Part shown: positions 22,982 through 35,082 of the stretch, piece after piece | How positions within the stretch are numbered: position 1 is the first letter of the stretch | How the letters are laid out: the number at the start of each line of letters is the position of its first letter | Assembly (NCBI GenBank): GCA_003344405.1 | Contig: NOWV01000344.1 | Coordinates: 1-43,716 of the forward strand | Direction of reading: 5' to 3' | Length of the DNA: 43,716 nt | Source: Trichoplax sp. H2 | Lineage: Eukaryota > Placozoa > Uniplacotomia > Trichoplacea | Made by a program: the position numbers and the translations under genes | Notes under the pieces: model-generated | The model's database searches: none | Told to the model about the DNA's origin: nothing | The model's input: only the letters and a program-made list of their open reading frames with translations

Positions 22982-23541
22982 CAACTATAGCGCATTGTGT
23001 AAGTTGAACTGCGGTATTTGCTGATATCTTCTTATGTGGAATAGTCTTAGCAAACTAATAAATATCATTACGAGTGATAGAGAATTGAATGAATTATATT
23101 GTTATTAAAATAAATTAATTTTGATTTTAATTAACACTTCGATACTCTTCTAATTCAAAGGAATATTAGGCTAGAAACATAAATAATTAACTGCAAGTAG
23201 CTTATGAAGAGTTATTTTTATTCTGTATTGCAGAAAAGTTAGCCTAGTAAATATGATTTTGCAGTAATTTAGGATGTAACTATAAATTACCTACTAAATT
23301 AACTTATATCTATAATATACATGATTGCCTTTTTTGGTGTTAATAAAAGTATTTTAACCCTAGTGCATGATTTTTGATATTGTATTTAAAAAGCAAAGAA
23401 ACAGATTTAATCTGAAATTCGAACCTACAATAAATTCAAATTGCAGCTATTTTGATCCATCAATCATAGTAATTTATAATTTACCGTGGAAACTCAATAT
23501 TGTGTTGATTATTTCATCAATGCAGAATTTCTAATGTTATA
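22982..23541. other. Left part of the insert in duplication block B
   Basis: 3' flank of the minus-strand GPCR. This sequence has no counterpart in block A. No canonical minus-strand poly(A) signal lies within about 250 bp of the stop codon. Confidence 0.4.
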
Positions 23542-24689
23542 CTATTGTCGTAGTGGTTTTAATCGAATTGAACTACACACTTGACCGATATACCGTAACC
23601 ATTGAGGCGCATTACTTCTAAAATTATAATTAAAGTAGCCATAAATAATCGCATTATAAACAACGCAGGCATAATTAAAAAGAAGTAAAACATCAAAGAC
23701 GCTGTAACCCAAGTATAAATTTGGAAACTGAATTGACCCAAATCTTATTAAGATGAAGACTAGGTGATAAGGCAGATTGCCGACGATAAACAAGATAAGG
23801 CAGGTAATAAAGATTTTAGTAATTCGCTTTTTAGCTTTCAGTTTCAGTTTATCCCGAGTTATTAAAAGTGTACGATGTCGTACATTTGTGGATCTGTTAC
23901 TCGGACATGAATTCATGGATTTGTATGTTGGCGCTGATCGACACAACCTTTTAGCAGAAATTATATACAATATTGTCATAGTAATAGCTGGTATTAGATA
24001 AACCAGAATGGTATAACTCAGGAAAAAAATAGCTTCTGAGAAGGGAATAGAATACCAGTAGAAAGTATCATCGGACGAAGTAAAATTTACCTGTATATCT
24101 AAATAAGGATTTTTTGGCCAATCCTGAAAACAACTTTTAAATCCATGATAAAAACCAATGTTCAAATAAACTCCTAATGGCGTCCAATACAAGAAGGCAA
24201 ATAACCAACATAGTGGTAAAAATATATAGACTTTAACTAGATTCATTCTCAGTTTGTTGTTTGTAGGATATACAATAGAATGATATCGATCGATACAAAT
24301 AGTTGTTAATGTGATAGATATAGATGTAGTACATGCTAATGATAGAACTTGAGACATTTTACATACATAGATATTAAACGGATATATAGTAGGTTTTTGG
24401 ATTAAAAAAGAAGCTGACAAATTCGAATTGGTATCCTTATGCTTGATATCAGTAATCCAGCTAAGGCTAAATTACAAACTAATAAATTGGTTGGTGTCCG
24501 CAGATGCCTGTTCATTAAAGTTATCCATAAGATCAACAAGTTACCAGGTATTGCTATGATAATAAGTAACACATAGATAGTAACTGAAATGATGAACGTC
24601 GTCTGCATGATTTGCTCATAGCAATTAATTGTCACAGCGGCAGTAAGTGCTTGTGTGCTGTTGATTGTATCATTAAAGCTAGTGCCCAT
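23542..24689 (-). pseudogene. Class A G-protein-coupled receptor interrupted by a one-base frameshift
   Basis: Two overlapping frames together make one seven-transmembrane receptor of about 382 aa. The first part (ATG at 24689, 95 codons to a TAA near 24402) has sequons at N6 and N10, TM1 with PGN (48-50) and TM2 with NLALAG (73-78). The second part (23542-24420) begins at ECL1 and carries C20 and C97 (disulfide pair), DRY at 44-46, W72 in TM4, LPYH at 216-219 in TM6 and NAIIY at 256-260 in TM7, numbered from its first in-frame codon. The break falls exactly in a T6 run (A6 on the plus strand, 24404-24409); one extra T would join the halves. All seven helices are otherwise open. This may be a sequencing or allelic homopolymer error, so the gene may be functional. 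Two positions are atypical: Gly for the TM2 Asp, and Ala for the TM7 Pro. Confidence 0.85.
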
Positions 24690-24906
24690 AATGATATTTA
24701 TTTTTTAAGATGGACGTCTAATTTACTCAATAATTTCTACTTCGTAAAGTTTCTCAATTTAAATGAATATATCAGTATCTGTATAAACTGTTAGGATAAT
24801 CCAGGATTGAAATAAATACCTAATGCTTCAGCGATAGCTTGCTAATAATATATAACCATAAGTTCTTTCGATTAGCTACCATAGCTCTCCAAAAAAATTA
24901 ATGCTA
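24690..24906. other. 5' flank of the minus-strand GPCR, right part of the insert
   Basis: About 215 bp between the receptor start codon and the resumption of the duplicated block. No motif was identified. Confidence 0.4.
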
Positions 24907-25737
24907 AATGTCTTACAAGTACGATATTTTACTAAGTTTAAAACAATTGCACCGTCGGCGTTCTCCTAGCAAATAATATCGACCCTAGTACGAGCTGTAC
25001 AAACCTTACAACTGTCGATTCCCCGTCATTTAGAAGCTTATATCTATTGCTGTGTGGGGTCGCTTATATTATTAAGTTGATCAATGAGATTGTTCGTATC
25101 TAATCTAGATAATCAAATTAGCTACTAATTAATGAAATTTAATTTAAGGAACTGGAGACAAATAAAAACGAACTTTGATCTCGAATCGGCGACTACTACG
25201 AAGATTGCACGACTAAGTATAATAAATAAAATATAATTTTCACTAGTAATGCGACGGATTAATTAAAGAATTGGCAATTTTCTAAATGTATGGCCAAAAT
25301 TATTACGTAACCAAACTTTTTATCGGAGGGTCATTTCACTTTCAAATATAGCTCCTAAATTAAGAAATTAGGTTAAAACATCGTGATACGCAATACACTA
25401 ATGACTCTTGTATGCAAAAGTACAAATTAGTGCGCTCATTGGTTTATTTTTTACTCTATTCTATAGTGACTGTGACCTGTGTTTGATATTGAATATTTAA
25501 ATTTTTACAAAAGATAGCAGAAATGTTTCAAAATAGAACTGACTGCAAAATGTTTCAAATAATGAATATTATTATCAGCTAGCAAGGATAAAATTTTGTA
25601 CGAGTATTTTCCAGCGTACCATAGTTAACTTGTGTATACCATTAAATAGTAGCCCTATTAATAGTATTTATCCTCCGTAATTTTGCACATAGTAGTAGGG
25701 GAATAGTATTTTACTACAATTCATAAATTAAAATTAT
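24907..25737. repeat. Segmental duplication block B2
   Basis: Paralogous to 17241-17926, with about 130 bp of extra sequence near 25250-25380. The match ends at CATAAATTAAAATTA. Confidence 0.8.
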
Positions 25738-28700
25738 CGAAGCAAAAGATCAAATATTAATGTTAACCTTTAACCTTTGTTGATAGTAATGTGACTTTAA
25801 ATATAACATCTAGCTGTATTTCTAGTATTTATTGTTCAAGTAAAATAAATATCATCACTAATTGAACGGAAGTTGAAATTGAAAGGTCGTTTAATAATAA
25901 GAAGAATAAAGCATCAAGGATATATACGGCTACGATGGAAAAGTGTAGCTCAAAGGATTTAAATTTACGAAATATTGGATATTAAATATGAAATAATAAT
26001 GATTTCTAGCTAATGTATTAGGAGTAGTTTGTAATTTTACGATTAGTTGTAGAAACAAAATATCTCTTCGTTACGTAAGAAACGATGTACGGTATACAAT
26101 GAAATACAACTTTATTTTAACGATAACAGCTAACCATATACCATAGCATGACATGAAATCGACACAATATAGAGAACTTGGACGCCATATTGTTTGTAAC
26201 TTCGTCAACAACGCCGACTCAGCAAAGACTCGGATTGAGTCTAAAATACAAATAAAAGGAATGTCACTCTGTGTAGCGATGAAGATATGCATTCTAAACT
26301 CATTACTAATTATATAGTGCTATTTGAGAAAGATGAGCGTTTTACGTACGCAATTGATATCGCGACGCTAAATGATCGAGATTTAATTTAAGTGATTTTA
26401 GATACAATAATACTAATCAGTTAATGAAAGAAGATGTAAAGAATCCGATAATAGTTTGTCGCAAGAGTAACAACTAGTAAGCTGTATAATTAATGAGCTA
26501 CTATGCAACTATATGAGCATTCTCGAAAGATATTTATAACCGTATCGATAGTGAGAGCCATTTGTATGATTTATTTAATGAAATAACTTCACGAACCAAC
26601 AGCACTAACAAATAGACCACTGTTGAAGTTGATTGATTAATATTGAAATTTGTAATATATACTAATTCTATCCTTGCTATAGAATGTCCATTTAATACAT
26701 TGTCTCCTAATAGTTACAGATAAAAGCAGTTTAATATTTAACTTTATTGTTGGCTATTACAGTAGTAAATTTAGACAAGGTATTCTATGTATAGCTAGAT
26801 CTCAGATTGAACTCGCTACAAAAGAGGCCGCTCACATTCTCATTTAAGGTTATAGCTACCGCTTCTACATTATTTACTAATAGCACTCGACCATTTTACA
26901 TCTAACTATGGTATCATTTACACTACTCGTCTCCTACAAGGTGGTACCGCCATCTTACTATTTATCATCAGAACCTGACTAAAGGAACCTATTAGCTACA
27001 GCTAAAGATCTAGTCACCCACCATCCACATTTACTATCAATATAGCAGATTAATTAAAAGTTAGTTGTTTAGTTAAAGAAAGTTATACTTAAATAATTAA
27101 TAGACGGTACAGTACTCAAAAGTGTTTAAATATGAGTAGTGTAGAAATGCCCAAGTCGTCGCCAAAAACAAATGCAATTTGACGTAAACAATACTATACT
27201 TGGTGTGATAAAGTGTCTTCTCAAAAATATAATAAGAACTACAGCTTCTTATAGATTTCACTTAATTACATAAGATTAGGTTCATCTTACAACTACCAAG
27301 GACTCTCTATCTGCAATCAGACTATTTTTAGACTATCTAAATCAATACAGCAATATTCGCGATTTATATATAATGAAGAGTACTTAAACAATAATTTCCC
27401 TTCAAATACAATCATATCTTACCAATTAAGTCACAAGATCGTATCTAAGCTTAATATCTAGCTATCAATTCGTGATTCGCGCTTCTAATTAAAGCGTCAC
27501 AATGTAAATCTCACAATACTAACATACTTAGCGCAATCTATTATTATAATACGTACTGTATACATCTTCCACTATTAGACACTTATACAATCTTCCAATC
27601 TAGCATACAATTTATCTATTTTTTTACAATCCTATAATCTTAGTCTTGAGCTTGTTTGGGTATGCACTACACTTGGCTAGTTATCATGTACGAGTTTATT
27701 GTACCCTCTTAATCTGTAGTTAGGAGCCACTGGCCCATTATCTTAATACTGTACTTATTAACATCGATGTTCATCAAAAACTAATGATATCGGATAGCAA
27801 TTATATTTGATTTGGTAATCATACAAAACATGATACTTCTTTTACTTTTTTAAAAAGCTTGATTTATTTATTCTCCTCGATTTTCCTTGCTCGTATTTGC
27901 TACATAACGTTTGACTTGCAAGATTGCTTATCCATTACTTATATAATAGTTTTACGAAAATGAACAAATTAATGCAAACGTAAGCGTACAGTTAATGCGA
28001 AATTGACATTTACACTATAGATTAAGAACGTAACTGTTGATAACATTGTTGATAGCTTCTACTTGTATTACCGTATATTTCTGTAGGCAAAGTTGTAAAG
28101 TTAACTTCTAATTACAGAGGCAATAATATTATAAATTTGATATTCCTATTATCTATCCAGTTCGTAGTAATGCGATATCATATAACGCCAATCAGTCTTA
28201 ATGCAAACATATTATCAATATTTTATTACATTCCTACGAATCATAAAATATCTAATCGTCAGTAGTATTTATAGCAAGATGGAAGTATTAATTGACTATC
28301 GGGACAATTATAGCATTAAAAAGTATATCTAGCATACATTAGACGAAGTCGCAGCGATAAGCCTGAGACGAATTAAAACACTGACGACTTTATTTTTTAA
28401 AATTTCGTCCGTGGATGCCCGATTGATAATTAATTAATCTGCTTACTTATAAATAAATAAACACCAAAAATTGCGATAAGTACAATCAAAATAAAGGTTT
28501 TATTACCATTACGATTGTACATCGTAAGTGCAATCAAAGGCTTTAATAACCAATAACTTTACATTAACAACATCAATTGTATACTCGTTTACAAAATCGA
28601 CTAGGGTCATAATATCTGACGAAGCATCGACAAAGAAGAGCCCTTCAAAAAAGATGTTCACCCTATTTTATATTGCATGTAGATATTTATATATTACAAT

Positions 28701-29335
28701 TACAATCTATGATAAAATTGGATGCAACATCCCAAGGTGTTATTGCTAGATTTACGTTTAAACTTATATCAATAATAAGAGAATAGTAAAGCTGATTAGT
28801 GATCGTTATAGGTTAAATGTATTTCTACCTTATGTATGCCAAGCTGCGTGAAGGAGTTAGAGAAACTGTGACACAAAGTCAAATTACTAGGAATAAAATC
28901 GAGTACATGTAATCTGGACTACATAATCTTAGATTTCGATGTTTTTACATTACTTTAGTAAGAAGATGTAATTAGTGTATCCTAAACATAGCAGCAGCAA
29001 GATTGAGATAGACCGAATTCTTTACCCATGGCATAATGATATCGTTATCGTTTTCCAGCATGAACAATAATTATTAATGTCAGGCTACTGTAATATACGA
29101 AATAAAAGCGTATAGGGTAATCAAAATTCTTATGAATTATCGATCATTACGGCAGCAGTTTAAGGCCAGATTGTGAGCTAATTAACAAATACTTGTATCT
29201 ATTTGTTGTCATAAAATGTATTGCATTAAGTTAAGGAGATTCATGTAGGTATAGGCATTAATAATACGGTTTTGACAATATATTTTGCCTTGCAGTGATC
29301 GTTTTTCTGCTGGTGATCCACATTTTCAAGTTAAT
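25738..29335. other. Intergenic, no gene recognised
   Basis: 3.6 kb without a supported gene, RNA gene or tandem array. It contains TAAGATGGCGGT on the minus strand (26946-26957), a motif also found beside the first gap. Open frames here (for example 26071-26292 and 28528-28749) are short and featureless. Confidence 0.5.
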
Positions 29336-32300
29336 TCAATCGATGACTGGGTTGTTTTGCAACAAATATTCAGCCTGAAATTGAAATTGAAATCATTTGA
29401 TGAGCTTATGTTGGCGATAAATTCGTATACTATTTAGGGAAACTTACCAAAAAGTCAACAGGATCATCTGGTCTGGACTTGCAGCATTCAATTAAACCTT
29501 CACTTAATGTTGGCATAACATGTTTCATCAAATAATTTCTTAACGGAATTGATCGGGTATCAATCAATTCCTTTTCCTGTTTTCTAACTTCGTCTAATCG
29601 TTGTTTCTGCAACAGTCAATGCAGTGCACAGATAAATACTTACTGTACAGTAGTCAGTAGATAACAAGTATACAGGTGCTTTGAAGCTGAAGCTATGAAA
29701 GATATTATCATAAATCAGTTACCCATTCGGTTTGTCTTATAGCTCGTTCTTCTGCTTCTCTGGCTTCTTTTTCTTCTCGTTCAATCTTTTCCTGTGCTTC
29801 TCTTAATTCCTATACAGACATTAAAGTGACTATTTGTTATACTTTGTTTCTTTGAGTAACAAGGCAAATATTTTACTCTAATCTATATTGACGCTTACTT
29901 TTTCTTCCTCTTCTCGACGTTTAATTTCTTCTAGTTCTTCGGCAGTTGGACCTGAAAATACAATTAAAGAATTTCGTATTTAAAAATATAAGAAATTGAT
30001 GACCAAATTATTACGACTGAGAAAACAAAAACCAATAGTTTATTAAACTGATGTATTATATTTCTATTTCAGGTAGTGACTACACTATTACAAACCATAA
30101 TTTCGTGGCTCTCCAATAAGCTTTATAATTGCTTTGACAGTGTTCAAAGCTTTAGGAGAATCATCATCGGTGACATCTAGTTATATTAGGATGAGATATG
30201 AAGATTCACAATTAGAATGTTAAGGTAGACTCGGCTCAGAGTAGACCATCAGTATGAGGTAATATACACTAAATCTTCAAATTCTTACAGCTATAAGAAC
30301 TTAGATTTAAGGATGCTAGCACAAACTTGAAACATTTTAACTGATTATCATCATTATGTTAGTTTAGGAGTTTAGCTTGAGGAACTATTAACTATCTTGT
30401 AGAAGATTAATTATCAATTAAAAGTATTTTATCGCTTCCCACAAGTATGAATTTTTAGATCTATTTTAGGTAGTCAGAGTTTAGCATTACGAACGACTAA
30501 AGGCAGAATTAACTGCAATTATGACGAAAGTATATTTAAGAAATAAACTTGATCAAAATCTGAATTGTATTGTTTAAAGTGTACCGAAGCGAAGTTACCG
30601 TACATATTGGAAAATTATCTTGTTCTTCTCGTTTTGAATAATGAATATTATAGAATACAATTTGGAAATATACGCCAAATTTTTATTTTTCGACGATAAA
30701 TGACTATCGAGTAAACCTTGATCATATTATTACATATTTACCAAAGTGTTCCGGATGAATTTCAAGCTCATCAAAATAATTCAACACAGTTTCATCTTCC
30801 GTATTTTCTGCTCTGTATCGAGCTAATCTTCTGATTAATCCTGTATAATAGTGCTTATTTTTAAGTCCTGAAAAACTTCGATAAAATTAACAAAGTATGA
30901 AAGCAACTTCGTTACTTACCTTCTTCGGTATTATGAGAGCCATGAACTTCTTTTTCTGGTAAATTGATGACTCGATTCTTTAAGAAATCATCCGATGCAT
31001 CGAGCGAGATGATAAACTCTGTACAATGCAGGAGCATCTAGTTAGCTTACTTTGCAATTTTTGAAAATTGTATATCGAAGCTAAAACGTTGTTGGTGCAT
31101 ACCTGGCATGATAGAGGCATCATATTCAGGTAAATTTTCTTCAGTATCATCCTCGTCTTCTTCAGCTATAATAAAAAGCATTCAAGTTTAGCTTTGTAGT
31201 GTATGAATTGATTCGCATTATCATTATTCTTGGTTTGTTATTAAGAAACTTACATGCAAATAACTCTTGAGCTTGCGAATACAGCTTAGGATAGCCATCT
31301 ATAATAAAACCCTATTAAAAAAGTAGAAAAAATATTCGTATTCTTAGATAGGCTTACTCTATGTTAATCAAGTCCATTTGATTCAGACTCATTATTTGAA
31401 ACAATTCAGCAGCAAAGTTTAGATTTATGAAATACTTTATGCAATAATATTCATAATTACGAAACATACCTGATTTTGGCATGGCATCGATTTCAACTTT
31501 TGACGAAAAAACCGAACAACAAATTGATCATCGTATCGTCCTAATGGTTGTTTAAACATATTGACATTTTATTATAATAATTTCTACATAATTTTTATAC
31601 ATCGGTAAAATTGTTTAAGATAGATTAGTATGAAGATAAAATAATAAAACGATGTAAGATACCATTATTCTGCTCTCTGTTCTCTTGCAATGCTTCCAAT
31701 AATTCTTGATCTTCCTGAGCTCTCTGATCATCTTCTTCATCTTCATTTTCAATATCTGCTCTGGCAGCGCTACGCTCCTACAAGCATTCAATAATTAGTT
31801 AAAAGACTCATCGGTTTCTTTCACTAGTAACAATATACTGTACTTAACATTAGAAGAAAAATAAAATCTTAATTATTATATCTGAACCATGTCTTACCAA
31901 CTCAGAAATAGCATCTTGAATGACCTCAGTCATTTTGATGTGATGTAATTTGTAATGTTTACAGAGCTGTTCGACGATAGTAGATTTACCAACAGCTGGA
32001 GGTCCAAACACAAACATACGTAAAGGCTACAAAATTAACCATTAGAAAATTAGTCGATCTTACCTTAGTAATGAAAAAGTATAATAAGAAAATATACGTT
32101 TTCAATTCATATTAATGTCTTACAAATAATTTTCTTTCTTCTTTGTATTCTCTGATGACACCCTCAATATTATCCACTAAGCCAGTCTAAACAAGTTAGA
32201 TTAGCATTAATTTTGTTAAATTTATTGACTTAAATAATATCTCTAATCAGATTAGCTTACTTCGGCCACCCATTCAACGTTTAAATCCTTTGCAGTTGTC

Positions 32301-34538
32301 GATTCCATTCGCAAACTGACTAATAATTTGTCAAAATCCGCTTTCTAGGAAGTATTGGACACATCACGTTAAACAGAATAAATTGACAATAGCACAATTT
32401 GATTATTTTTCTCTCAGTAGCGCTAATTTTTACCTCAATATTTTTATCCGAAATGGCCTCTTCTTTCGTGACATTCTTGACTTTACCTGATCCTAAATTT
32501 ATGCTTACGGCCTAATTTGGCAATATGATTTAGAATAAAATAGCAAATAACTTTTGTACTCTCGCTTACTTTTAGATTTGTCTACTGTAACAAAGAATAG
32601 CATTAATCTTTTACTAGAGTGTAAAGGGACAGCATGTTTACGGAATTAAATCTCTAAATTGATACCTTTGCAAAATGATTGCAATGGTCAACTACCACAA
32701 TATTATGCCAACAGAGAAGCAATAAATTACCATTGAATTCGACTTACACATGTACTATTATATAATACTGTAATCATTTACTCACCCGAACAATTTCCTC
32801 AAGTGTAGATTGTGAATCATCTACGGCTATTATATATTTCACTCGTGGGTTACCATCCATAACATTCAAAATGATACTTGCTAAGTCTTTGACGTGGATG
32901 GTTGGGATAACATTTTGACCATTTCCATAGCATTGCAAATATGGATGATTTAACCATGCAGCCTACAATAAACAAGCGTTTACTCAAGTAATGTAAGAAT
33001 ATCTTGCTGATCATTGCGTATGAACATACCTTAAATAAATAATGGAATAAACTTTCTCCACATCCATACAGCATCCCACTCATTATAATAAACGTTGAAA
33101 ATAGCTCTTTATTCTGTGATAATGAATTGTGGTAAAGTGCATCAGATTAAATCATTATAATTGTTATTATAATCATCTACATTTTCAATCCTGATGATGT
33201 TTAAATAGAAAATATTATACTTTCTTACCGTTTTTCCTAGCTTAACAACCAGCTTCTCTAGACTATATTATGTAAATTATAGATATATAAATTATAATCA
33301 TTTCCACATCTATAGATGCGGTATATAACTATCTAAATTTAAGTTATCATTTACTGGATGTACCTAATTTCAGCCTTATAATTTTGATGTGGCTTACGTC
33401 TTCGGTAGTCATCTTCAGTAAAAGGTACTTCCGGATCATCCTAATTATTGGAGCATTACCATGTCAGGCTATCATTTTACGTATAGAAATAGGTATTATG
33501 GTCGAAAAACATGAATCTTACGAGATCAATTGGTCGAGTACGAGCCCAAGTCATAGCATTTGATATGCAGATAAAAGTTTTCATTCTGGTAAAGGATTCT
33601 ATTTCTGCGTGTAATGCTGAAGAAAAGTAACGAATTTTAATTCGATAAATTGTGTCGAAGCAAGTTACTAAATTATCATCAATAGGTGAGATATTGATGA
33701 TGTGATAGCAAATAAATTTATTAAACTTGGCAATCAGGTAAAACAACTAAAATTTAAATAGCCTTATCAATAACTCTTAAAATTTATTACAGCACTAACG
33801 GCTGATGATAGTATCAAGGTAATAATGTACACATAGAAGAGTAAAGCAGAATTTAAAAGAATCCTATATCTGCCGTAACTTACCAGACACCGCCCAGGAT
33901 GCTTGATCGACCAATGACGGATCTTCAGATATATTATAGACGATAATATCGCAACTTTTTAAAGCGGAGAATAAATCTTCCTGCTTAGATTCCTGATTAA
34001 TGTTAAAATAGAATAATTTTCAAGGTAAGAGATAGTCTTGAGTAGGTAACTCTCCTTCCTTGTATACAGTGACAAGAAGCTTAATCTACTCACCGATACA
34101 ATCTCTTTTACCCAATTCGGTTTCTTTGCTCCTTCAACCTTAAGTGTGCCAATGACTTCGTAAGTATTTTCCTTGGATTCATTGCGGTTGTAATCAGCTT
34201 GTGAGCCTTCTGAAGCATCGTCAATATCAGCAAGTGTCGCCCCAGGTACGGAATTGGATATTAACTTTAAATTAAAAGAACAAATTAACCCCGTCAACTT
34301 ATCCGTTCTTGATGACATCTATGTTTTAATAATAATTCTTCATTTCATGACTTTCAACTATCGAGTGGAATTATGACATTTGTAATATGATGTAGATTTC
34401 GATATTAGACTTGGTAGCTTTCGTAGCTTATATGATTCAAAGTTCACTGATGATGAAAGGGATCAATATATTTCTTACCTTACTAACCACTTTACCGGCG
34501 TAGGAATCTACGCTATCAATAAACACTCTAACAGCCAT
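29336..34538 (-). CDS. AK7: Adenylate kinase 7 (ciliary), 23 exons, 694 aa
   Basis: AK7 is an axonemal adenylate kinase (2 ADP to ATP + AMP) of motile cilia. I rebuilt 23 exons with GT-AG introns and consistent phases. On the minus strand they are 34538-34479, 34264-34094, 33992-33884, 33616-33522, 33440-33364, 33262-33229, 33113-33030, 32962-32786, 32511-32434, 32344-32261, 32186-32124, 32026-31898, 31777-31663, 31540-31470, 31311-31254, 31165-31103, 31018-30920, 30840-30742, 30176-30096, 29951-29899, 29809-29723, 29606-29448, 29374-29336. The sum is 2085 nt with stop; human AK7 is 723 aa. Domains in order: NAD-epimerase-like region (~1-320, with MTWAR), P-loop GPPAVGKS at 352-359, acidic insert (~390-415), NMP-kinase core with DGYPK at 454-458, Glu-rich coiled coil (~585-645) and a C-terminal Dpy-30-type motif (~648-690). 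Lys in DGYPK replaces the usual Arg, as in vertebrate AK7. Confidence 0.95.
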
Positions 34539-34726
34539 GCTTTTTCTTGTTGATGATCTTTTCTACCTTCGTGTACTGTCGTTCTTTGACAAGGAAAATA
34601 GTCTAACCGACGTTGAATGATAGATACCTCTTCTTTGGAAATTCGTGTACAGTATCTTATCGATTTAAATAGTCACTAGATTGGAGAGAAGACCCCAAGT
34701 ATAATCTAGCATCATCATTTACTTTA

Positions 34727-34740
34727 GTTCCTATGGCAAC
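34727..34740 (-). promoter_or_regulatory. RFX X-box upstream of AK7
   Basis: Read on the gene's strand, the 14-mer is GTTGCCATAGGAAC. It fits the X-box consensus RYYNYY-WW-RRNRAC at every position and is an imperfect palindrome (GTTGCC / GGAAC). It lies 189 bp upstream of the AK7 start codon. RFX factors bind such sites in promoters of ciliary genes from nematodes to vertebrates, and AK7 is a ciliary gene. The match is direct; the regulation is inference. Confidence 0.65.
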
Positions 34741-34936
34741 CATGCCATCGCAGTACAGTCCTTGCTCTACGTACAGTACAGTATGGTGTCATGGACTACA
34801 GTACCTGATACTACAGTATACTGTACTGTACAAGTATCTTGTACTGTAGGTTTAATACATACAGTACAGTACAGTACGCTAGATGTCTATGGAGTACTGT
34901 ACTGCACACTGCACAGTGTACAGTTTAAAAAATATT
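34739..34936. repeat. GTACTGTA/TACAGTAC-rich low-complexity array
   Basis: About 200 bp built from TACAG and CTGTA units in both orientations, for example CAGTACAGTACAG near 34863 and TACTGTACTGTAC near 34812. The units are self-complementary, so the whole tract can fold into hairpins. Frames open through it (34762-34974) reflect the repeat and are not a gene. Confidence 0.8.
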
Positions 34937-35043
34937 TTTTGCAGTACGGTCGTCTGTACGTCCGTTTAGGATGATGAAGTCTGTTCTGATACTGAACCGT
35001 ATATAAAATAATATTCGGCACACCGAGTTAGCTGGCAGCAGCT

Positions 35044-35082
35044 AGGGTTTGGATTAGGGTTAGAGTTAGGGTTAGGGTTAGA
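35044..35082 (+). repeat. Interstitial telomere-like (TTAGGG) tract
   Basis: Roughly 40 bp of TTAGGG units, three exact and the rest one or two bases off, all in the same orientation. TTAGGG is the common animal telomere repeat. It lies about 100 bp past the GTACTGTA array and far from any sequence end in this window. Confidence 0.85.

Noticed and set aside
24404-24409. Canonical -1 programmed frameshift heptamer (TTTTTTA) in the GPCR
   Set aside because: The heptamer is present, but it is not in the phase needed for tandem slippage. Only a P-site slip before the stop would work, so an error or polymorphism is simpler.
29430-29448. Readthrough of AK7 exon 22 to a TAG giving an SFPK ending
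   Set aside because: A good GTAAGT donor follows DFL, and a downstream exon (29374-29336) supplies [12 protein letters not shown], matching the conserved Dpy-30-type end of AK7.
34762-34974. 70-codon plus-strand open frame
   Set aside because: It lies inside the GTACTGTA array; its amino acid sequence simply mirrors the repeat.
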